Program-made: the position numbers and the translations under genes
Notes under the pieces: generated by a model
The model's database searches: none
What the model saw: only the letters and a program-made list of their open reading frames with translations
Told to the model about the DNA's origin: nothing
Source: DATKLX01 sp035542155
GTDB lineage: Bacteria; Chloroflexota; Anaerolineae; Anaerolineales; Anaerolineaceae
NCBI GenBank assembly: GCA_035542155.1
Contig: DATKLX010000040.1
Location: forward strand, 1-47,244
Length of the DNA stretch: 47,244 nt
Direction of reading: 5' to 3'
Shown: positions 40,772 through 47,244 of the stretch, piece by piece
Position numbering within the stretch: position 1 is the stretch's first letter
How the letters are laid out: each line of letters starts with the position of its first letter

Positions 40772-42685
40772 ATGCTATTCCTGCGAAAAAACACGCCGAG
40801 AATTGCTATGGCGTCAATCGTTGCGATCGCCTTGGTTCATGGTTTGATTTACTTATTCGTTGTTCCACCATGGCAGCATTATGATGAACCTACACATTTT
40901 GAGTACGTCTGGATGATCGCTAACTACCCTGCTTTTCCTAAGGAAGGAGAATATGTAGAAAGCGAACGTCAGATCATTCATGATTCGATGGTTCGACATA
41001 ATTTTTTCAAAACGCCTGATCTAGAGCCTTTAAAATCAAATCCGGGTTGGGTAGGTGTAAATCAAATCGGAGATAAGCCACTATATTATCTTTTGGCCTC
41101 TATCCCGGTCCGTTTCATGAAAAGCCAGCCCGTAGAAAATCAGTTGTATGCCGTTCGATCGGTATCGTTGCTCTTATTTCTCCTCACGATCCTGATCAGC
41201 GTCCTTTTTTCCGCGGAAATATTCTCTCAGGGCAGCCCACTCAGGTGGTTGTTCCCATTATCCATTGCTTTACTTCCAGCTTTTGTAGATCTTATGACGG
41301 CTGCGAGTCCCGATTCAGCCGCGATCCTGGTCTATTCGCTTTTTTTGCTGTTGGGCGTCAGGATATTGAAGTATGGATTAATGTCCTGGATCTATGTCTT
41401 GATGGCATTTTTCCTGGTCATAGCAGGATTCTTCACCAAAACATCGACCTGGCTTATGGTGATTCCTTTTGGGGCTGCAATCTTTCTCTCTGTATTTCAT
41501 GGCAAAAAAACCCTACTCGGTTGGGGAATATTATTATTAAGTTCTCTGGCTTTCATGTTCGTTCTGTTTTCTTGGGGAGATGCAGCCTACTGGTATCGAT
41601 CGACAGGCCAGACTGAATTTACGCGTTTCGAAATTGAAAAAGAAGATAGAACATTTTACGCATATCAACTGGTCGGATCTCCAACCAACCCCAATCCGGC
41701 GCTATATCAGACCCTGCCGGAAAATGAACGCAAGAATATTTCCGGGAAACGGGTCACGATCGGAGCATGGGTTTGGGCTGACCATCCGATGAAAATTTTT
41801 CCGCCGCGGTTAATGACGATGCATTCCAACTGGCAGAAAGATTGGAGCCCGGTCAAGCCGGTTACGGTTACTCAGGATCCCGTGTTTATTGCATATACGG
41901 TTGACGTGCCTCCAGATCCGGGCCGTGCCTATGTGGTGTTGAATCCGGTGGACGGTTTGAATGAATCGGGGTCAGTTTATTATCAAAACCCAATCCTGGC
42001 CGTTGGAGAATATGAAGTTCGCTCTTCTCCAATTTATTTTGACAGGAATGCAAAAGCCGGGAAATGGAACGGGCAGAAATTCACGAACTTGATTCGCAAC
42101 GCTGGTTTGATAGAAGCCTGGCCCAAATTCAATAATTTTGTGTACGATCTCGGGAATAAAATAGATTACCGGTTAGCTGAAGGAATGAGTTGGTATATTT
42201 ATTCATTGGATATCAACGGAACCTCATGGTATATTACCTCGACAATGCAAAGATTATTCAGAACATTCTGGGCAACATTTTCCTGGGGACAGGTAGCCCT
42301 ACTTGGTTCAAAACCATATCGATTTCTGTTTTTATTTACAATGCTCGGTATTCTTGGAAGCATTTATGGCGGGATAAAAAAGTTCAATTGGACAGGATTA
42401 CAAATTGCTCTTTGGCTATGTTTAAATATCCTGTTGTCGCTAGGATACGCCTGGTTTACAGGGATCTCTATGGAGTCCTACATCAGTAAACCAGCCATAT
42501 CGGTTGCCCGCTTTATTTTTCCATCGATATTCGCGATCATGGCTATCTTTCACTTTGGTTGGGGAAGTTGGATAGAAATTACGCCTTTCCGGTATCGAAA
42601 ATTTATGGTTGCTGCTTATATCCTGATTTTTGCCGCGCTGGATTTAAATTCTGTCATCAGCATCAGCGCTTTTTTTAGGAATTAG
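40772..42685 (+). CDS. DUF2142-like polytopic membrane protein (GT-C glycosyltransferase fold)
   Basis: A 637-residue protein with about ten or more helices. The first extracytoplasmic loop has VPPWQHYDEPTHFEY, the DE-containing motif of the DUF2142 and PMT-like GT-C families, where the acidic pair contacts donor or metal. A large beta-rich extracytoplasmic part (about 280-440) interrupts the helices. It probably moves a lipid-linked sugar onto an envelope polymer. The gene is AT-richer than the genes on either side, as is the next, which suggests transfer. Codons such as TTA and ATA are frequent here and rare elsewhere in the window. Confidence 0.75.
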   Translation: MLFLRKNTPRIAMASIVAIALVHGLIYLFVVPPWQHYDEPTHFEYVWMIANYPAFPKEGEYVESERQIIHDSMVRHNFFKTPDLEPLKSNPGWVGVNQIGDKPLYYLLASIPVRFMKSQPVENQLYAVRSVSLLLFLLTILISVLFSAEIFSQGSPLRWLFPLSIALLPAFVDLMTAASPDSAAILVYSLFLLLGVRILKYGLMSWIYVLMAFFLVIAGFFTKTSTWLMVIPFGAAIFLSVFHGKKTLLGWGILLLSSLAFMFVLFSWGDAAYWYRSTGQTEFTRFEIEKEDRTFYAYQLVGSPTNPNPALYQTLPENERKNISGKRVTIGAWVWADHPMKIFPPRLMTMHSNWQKDWSPVKPVTVTQDPVFIAYTVDVPPDPGRAYVVLNPVDGLNESGSVYYQNPILAVGEYEVRSSPIYFDRNAKAGKWNGQKFTNLIRNAGLIEAWPKFNNFVYDLGNKIDYRLAEGMSWYIYSLDINGTSWYITSTMQRLFRTFWATFSWGQVALLGSKPYRFLFLFTMLGILGSIYGGIKKFNWTGLQIALWLCLNILLSLGYAWFTGISMESYISKPAISVARFIFPSIFAIMAIFHFGWGSWIEITPFRYRKFMVAAYILIFAALDLNSVISISAFFRN

Positions 42686-42717
42686 AACTGCATCTGAGGA
42701 TTGTATCCAGGTCAACC

Positions 42718-44196
42718 ATGCAGAACGAATCACCGGTGAAGCAGATCGTTTCCCAAAAGCACATCAGAATCAATGTGCTAACTTTGTTCGGAATGGTCTA
42801 TCTGGGTATGATCAGCTCCGCTCTATATTTCATCTATCGCAATTACGCCTACGATGATCCTTTCATAACCTACCGTTACTCATTTAATCTGAGCCATGGC
42901 TTGGGATTCGTTTACAATATTGGCCAGAAGACGCTGAGCACGACGACACCCTTATTTACTTTAACTCTTGCTGCGTTAAGCTTTTTTTGGAGGAATATTC
43001 CTCACGTCGCTAACCTGATTGGGGCGATCAGCATTGCCGCAGGAGCATTGTGCTTATATGATCTTTCAAGATCGTGGAAGACCCCATGGGTTGGATGGGT
43101 CAGTTTGCTCCTCTATCCCACGCTTCCATTAATGACCAACACGATCGGCTCAGAAACGCCCTTATATCTGGCATTCATACTTGGGGCGTTTGCTGCATAT
43201 GCCAGGAAACATTTTTCAATCACGGCGGTATGCATCGGGCTCGCCACCTTAACCCGTCCGGACGGGATTCTGGTTGCGATCGTTCTCGGACTTGCTTATA
43301 TACTTCAGCACCACGGACAGATCCTATGGAAACCGGCTCTTATCCTGGCAGGAATGCTGATGATCTGGTATGGATTTGCCTGGTTTTATTTTGGAAGCCC
43401 ATTGCCCGTTACCCTCATGGTAAAGCACCAACAAGGGCTGATGACAATCAGCCAGAAGTTTGCGCCGGGTCTATTCACGATCTTAGGTTGGTACTTTAAA
43501 AACTGGCCATATTGGCTGTTAGCTTTCCTTGGCCTGATCGGTTTGATCCGGGCCTTCTGGCGCCGTTCATCTTTTAGGATGATTTTGCTATGGACCGGTG
43601 TCTACTTTTTGAGCTATTCGATTTTAGGAATTACCCGCTATTTCTGGTATTATGCCCCGCTCGTTCCAGGTTTCATTATCGCAGTGGGTTCAGGATTGGA
43701 AGAGCTCATAGCATGGATCAGCTTGCGGTGGCCAAAACTCAAAAAGGGTCCTGTTTTAGCCGTTTTGGTTCTTGGCGGTTTCTCCATATGGCAATTTTCT
43801 CAAATCTGGAAAAGTGCGCAAACATCTGATCCTCGCTATCCGGTTTATGCAAAAACGGGGATATGGCTGAATGAAAACACACCTCCTGGCGCAAAAATAG
43901 GTGCGCTTGAGGTTGGGATCATTGGTTATTACGCTCAGCGCACCATGATTGATTTTGCCGGATTGATCCAGCCAGAGATAGCGGCCCAGTTCAAAGAGAA
44001 AACAACTTATGAAGACGCGATGTTATGGGCAGTGCAGCATTACAATCCAGATTATTTGGTTCTTCAAGATAGTTTGTTTAATAATTTCCAGGAGAAATTC
44101 GTTTCAGCAAACTGCCGCAAGATAAAAATCATTGAGGATGAAACGAGAAGATACCCCAACGACATTATCATTTATCAATGTTATACTAATTTTTGA
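42718..44196 (+). CDS. GT-C-type membrane glycosyltransferase (arabinofuranosyl/mannosyltransferase-like)
   Basis: A 492-residue polytopic protein. YAYDDPFITYRYSFNLSHG near residue 40 is the first-loop acidic motif, and ATLTRPDGILVA is also typical of GT-C enzymes of the AftB/PMT type. About ten helices are followed by an extracytoplasmic C-terminal domain (about 385-492; GALEVGIIGYYAQR). It is AT-rich like its neighbour. The stop overlaps the next ATG by one base (TGATG). Donor and acceptor are unknown; a polyprenyl-phosphate sugar is expected from the family. Confidence 0.78.
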   Translation: MQNESPVKQIVSQKHIRINVLTLFGMVYLGMISSALYFIYRNYAYDDPFITYRYSFNLSHGLGFVYNIGQKTLSTTTPLFTLTLAALSFFWRNIPHVANLIGAISIAAGALCLYDLSRSWKTPWVGWVSLLLYPTLPLMTNTIGSETPLYLAFILGAFAAYARKHFSITAVCIGLATLTRPDGILVAIVLGLAYILQHHGQILWKPALILAGMLMIWYGFAWFYFGSPLPVTLMVKHQQGLMTISQKFAPGLFTILGWYFKNWPYWLLAFLGLIGLIRAFWRRSSFRMILLWTGVYFLSYSILGITRYFWYYAPLVPGFIIAVGSGLEELIAWISLRWPKLKKGPVLAVLVLGGFSIWQFSQIWKSAQTSDPRYPVYAKTGIWLNENTPPGAKIGALEVGIIGYYAQRTMIDFAGLIQPEIAAQFKEKTTYEDAMLWAVQHYNPDYLVLQDSLFNNFQEKFVSANCRKIKIIEDETRRYPNDIIIYQCYTNF

Positions 44197-45239
44197 TGCC
44201 TCTTATCAGAAGCGAAAACACCGTGAAGCTGATCATCCAGATCCCCTGTTATAACGAAGCCCAGACCCTCTCCCACACCCTGGACTGCCTGCCCCGCAGC
44301 ATTCCGGGGATCGACGCGATCGAGGTCATGGTCGTCGACGATGGCAGCCGCGATGACACCGTCGAAGTAGCGCGCGCCTGGGGGGTCCAGCACATCGTCC
44401 GCATGCTGAGCCACAAGGGCCTGGCCGCCGCCTTCAAAACCGGCCTCGAGGCCAGCCTGCGCCTGGGGGCCGATATCATCGTCAACACCGATGCGGATAA
44501 CCAGTACAAAGGCGAAGACATCCAGCGCCTAGTCCAACCCATCCTGGCCGAACAGGCCGACATCGTGATAGGCGACCGCGGCGTCGCTACCCTCGAGGGG
44601 TTTTCCCCCCTCAAGCGCTGGCTGCAGGCCCTCGGCAGCCACGTTCTGGCCCGCGCCTCCGGTCTGGAAATCCCCGATGCGACCAGCGGTTTCCGTGCCA
44701 TGACCCGGGAGGCCGCGCTGCACACCATCGTGCTCAGCAACTATTCCTATACCCTCGAGACCCTCATCCAGGCCGGGTCGAACCGCATGGCCGTCGCCTA
44801 CATCCCGGTCGAGACCAACCCTCAGACCCGCCCCTCGCGGCTGATGCGCGGCATCTCCGAGTATATGGTAAATTCCGGCGTCACCATCCTTCGCTCCTAC
44901 ACCCTCTACCGGCCGCTGCGCGTCTTCACCCTCATCGGTGGGGTCACCGCCCTGCTGGGCTTGATCCTGGCCATCCGCTACCTCTACTTCTACATCAACG
45001 GCTCAGGCGCGGGGCACGTACAATCGGTGATCCTGGCCGCGGTGCTGCTCATCGTCGGCTTCCAGATCGGGCTGATCGGCCTGGTGGCGGACCTGATCAG
45101 CTTCAACCGCAAGATCCTCGAAGAGATCCTCTACCGGATTCGCAAGGAGGAAGCCGGCGCCAGCCAGTCGCCTCTGGAGGCTGATCCTGATTTTGAGATC
45201 GAGGAGAATCCATCCATCCGCCGCAGGTCAGGCAGCTAG
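44196..45239 (+). CDS. GT2 family glycosyltransferase (polyprenyl-phosphate sugar synthase type)
   Basis: A 347-residue protein. The GT-A domain (about 10-240) has IPCYNEAQTL, VVDDGSRDDT and a DAD metal motif in VNTDADNQYK, like dolichol/undecaprenyl-phosphate mannose or glucose synthases. Two helices (about 245-265 and 280-305) anchor it. It likely makes the lipid-linked sugar used by the neighbouring GT-C proteins. Base composition returns to the GC-rich norm here, so the change occurs at this start. I take ATG 44196; a TTG one codon earlier is possible. Confidence 0.88.
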   Translation: MPLIRSENTVKLIIQIPCYNEAQTLSHTLDCLPRSIPGIDAIEVMVVDDGSRDDTVEVARAWGVQHIVRMLSHKGLAAAFKTGLEASLRLGADIIVNTDADNQYKGEDIQRLVQPILAEQADIVIGDRGVATLEGFSPLKRWLQALGSHVLARASGLEIPDATSGFRAMTREAALHTIVLSNYSYTLETLIQAGSNRMAVAYIPVETNPQTRPSRLMRGISEYMVNSGVTILRSYTLYRPLRVFTLIGGVTALLGLILAIRYLYFYINGSGAGHVQSVILAAVLLIVGFQIGLIGLVADLISFNRKILEEILYRIRKEEAGASQSPLEADPDFEIEENPSIRRRSGS

Positions 45240-45320
45240 CTCTGCCCGGCTCCTGTGCTTGACCACGGTTACTTTGCCTTCTTGTCCATTCGCTGATTTG
45301 CCTGTTTACGAATTTGCCCC

Positions 45321-47140
45321 ATGTGGATCGCCGCCGCTCTCATTAGTTTCCTCCCCGGACTGGCCTGGCTGGTCTGGCAACCGGACGACGGTGAAGATTC
45401 AGGCGAGCGCCTGGCCGGAGCCGTTGGCCTGAGCATTTCCCTGGTCGCCATCCTGGCCCTGGCGTTTTTCGTCCTGCACATCTCCCTCAGCGCTGCTGCA
45501 CTGATCATCCTCTTTGTCCTGGCCGGGCTGGCAGGCCTGGCCGGGATCCTCCGCAACCGCCGCTCAGGTTGGAATGGGCGCGGCTGGCTGCTCGCCCTGG
45601 CCGCTTTCGCCGTCCTGACTGCCTGGCGCCTCTACCAGGCGCGGACTCTGGTCCTGCCGGCCTGGGTCGACTCGCTCCATCACGTCCTCATCGTACGCAA
45701 GATGCTCGAGGCCGGCGGTCTCCCCGCCACGCTGGACCCATACCTGCCCGTCCCCTTCTATTATCATTACGGTTTTCACGCCATTGCGGCGGTATTTGCC
45801 TTCTTTTCGCGCTTCTCCCCCGACCAGGCTGTGCTCGTCTTCGGCCAGGCGCTCAACGCCGCGGTCTGTCTTTCAGTCTACCGCCTGGGAAAAGCTCTCT
45901 GGCAAGACGCTTACCGCGCAGCGGCCGCGGCTGCGCTGGTGGGATTCTTTACTACCATGCCGGCCTACTACCTCACCTGGGGGCGCTATACCCTCCTGAC
46001 CGGGCTGATCCTCCTCCCCTGGCCATGGCCGATCTCTACCAGCTCTCCCGCCGGCAGATCACGCGCGCCAGGGTCGTCCGGCTGGCCCTGCTCACCGCCG
46101 GCGTCGGCCTGACCCATTACCTTGCCGCGACGCTCTTGGTAGCCTTCGCCTTCGCGGTGGGAGTGGTGCGCCTGGGCGAGAACCTGCGCCAGCGAAACCT
46201 GGATCTGCACGGCTGGCTTCCGTTGATCGCCGCTCCTCTGACCGGCCTGATCCTCGGTCTGCCCTGGTTCCTGCGGGTCTGGCAGTTCACCGCCGCCAGT
46301 GTACGGATCAGCTCGACGATCGACATTGAAAGAGCGGCTCAATCCTTTACCGGCGGCTACGCCCAATATCTGTGGTACCTGGCCGGGCCGCAGCGCAATT
46401 ACTGGTTGCTGCCCCTGGCAGCGGTCGGCCTGCTCCTCGCCCTGCGTCCAGGCCGCGGCCTGGCCTTCTCCCTCTGGTCCATTTTCGTGGCGCTCGGCTG
46501 CCTGCCCCAGGGGATCGTCCTGGCCCCCTTCCGCCCCGACCTGCTGGTGATCATCGTCTTCCTCCCCGCCTCCCTGCTCGCCGCGCACGCCCTGGTATCG
46601 GCAGGCGAAGCGCTGGGGAGCGTGGTCCGCCGGCCGTGGGCCGGGTTGGCCGCCGCCGGGCTGGCCGTCCTGCTCCTCGTCGCCTGGGGCGTCCGCGACA
46701 CCCGCGACATCCTCAACCCGGTCACCATCCTCGCCGACCAGGCCGATCTGGACGCCCTGCGCTGGATCGAGAAGAACACCCCGCCAGATGCTCGTTTCTT
46801 CATCAACACGACCCCCTGGCAGGGCGGCACCTACCGCGGGGTAGACGGCGGCGCCTGGATCCTGACCCTGACAGGCAGGTGGGTACTACAACCGCCGGTT
46901 CTATTCGGGATGGGCAGCCAGGGATACGTGCAGGAAGTCAACCGCTGGTCGAAGCAGGCCAGCCAGCTCAAATCTTGCGATCCGCCCTTTTGGGATCTGG
47001 TAAAAGAGGCTAAAATCAACTATCTCTATCTGAAAACCGGTTCTGGATCATTTCGACCTGGCGAAATTGCAGCCTGTAATTGGTTGAAATCGATTTATGA
47101 CGATGCGGGGATCGAGGTTTACAAAATCGCATTACCTTGA
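45321..47140 (+). pseudogene. GT-C-type membrane protein, interrupted by a one-base frameshift
   Basis: Two frames join into one protein. The first frame (from ATG 45321) reads through LTGLILLPW near 46020 and then becomes low-quality sequence. The second frame resumes with LAMADLYQLSRRQITRARVV and continues to 47140. Adding one C to the CCCC run at 46016-46019 restores LLPLAMADLYQ and gives about 606 residues. Loop one has PAWVDSLHHVLIVRK, a GT-C-like acidic/His motif; about 12 helices and a C-terminal extracytoplasmic part (LDALRWIEKNTPPDA) follow. The good coding quality on both sides argues for a recent mutation or a sequencing/assembly error. Confidence 0.8.
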
Positions 47141-47204
47141 TCATCAGGACAACAAATCAACATTTATGAATCTTTAGTTTCCGCAAAAAGCGAATGACAT
47201 TACC

Positions 47205-47223
47205 ACCGGAATGCCATTCCGGT
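47205..47223. repeat. Perfect 19-base palindrome
   Basis: ACCGGAATG, one base, then CATTCCGGT, in the intergenic sequence after the last gene. It is too tight for a stable hairpin loop with all pairs formed, so an operator is as likely as a terminator. Confidence 0.4.
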
Positions 47224-47244
47224 AAAGCAGCACTTTACCAATTG

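Noticed and set aside
44196..47140. CRISPR or tandem repeats in the glycosyltransferase cluster
   Set aside because: Repetitive Leu/Ala codons of membrane helices give a repetitive look, but no spaced direct repeats exist.

Overview
The window looks like a chromosomal segment from a GC-rich, anaerobic or facultative bacterium. The best guess is a Chloroflexota relative (Anaerolineae-like). That guess rests on the mix of many multihaem cytochromes, a System I (Ccm) operon with an altered CcmE, a DUF3417-type glucan phosphorylase and proteins with C-terminal zinc ribbons. It is inference from remembered family distributions, not from a search. No rRNA, tRNA, CRISPR array, insertion sequence or phage gene was recognised.

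Layout. 1-1865 (minus): sdhC-sdhD-sdhA, with sdhA running off the left edge. 2075-3043 (plus): a secreted, membrane-anchored protein of unknown function. 3051-10071: a cytochrome region. A minus-strand pair (nonahaem cytochrome, then a cytochrome b with a c-type tail) faces a plus-strand decahaem lipoprotein and a NapC-like nine-haem protein across a 464-base promoter region. 10225-19087 (plus): cytochrome c maturation genes ccmE, F, H, G, a CcmI-like gene, a dihaem lipoprotein, ccmA, B, C and a 53-residue ccmD. A lipoprotein with an altered S41 peptidase domain follows. 21686-26639: a cysteine-peptidase-fold protein, a GNAT-like enzyme, a PP2C-like/beta-propeller membrane protein and a degenerate response regulator. 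27020-31235 (plus): bifunctional-nuclease-family protein, dnaB, a DnaD-like protein and a double AAA+ helicase-loader-like protein. 31534-35997 (plus): FTR1-type permease, an unusual P-type ATPase and a nicotinamidase/isochorismatase-family enzyme. 35994-37931 (minus): a 7TM-PAS-PAS-GGDEF protein. 38173-40514 (plus): a structured short transcript candidate, then glucan phosphorylase. 40772-47140 (plus): four envelope glycosyltransferase-type genes; the first two are AT-rich and the last carries a frameshift.

How it fits together. Succinate dehydrogenase feeds or draws on the quinone pool. The two membrane proteins with C-terminal c-type domains (3051-4238 and 8341-10071) are plausible quinol-to-cytochrome links. 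The nonahaem and decahaem proteins would carry electrons outward, and the Ccm genes attach haem to all of them. I count 31 c-type haem motifs in five proteins, and no terminal reductase is recognisable in the window. The best candidates for undescribed biology are this cytochrome conduit with its duplicated pentahaem lipoprotein, the CcmE(Cys)-plus-CcmH maturation set, the tandem AAA+ loader, the P-type ATPase with changed core motifs, and the structured RNA ahead of the phosphorylase gene.
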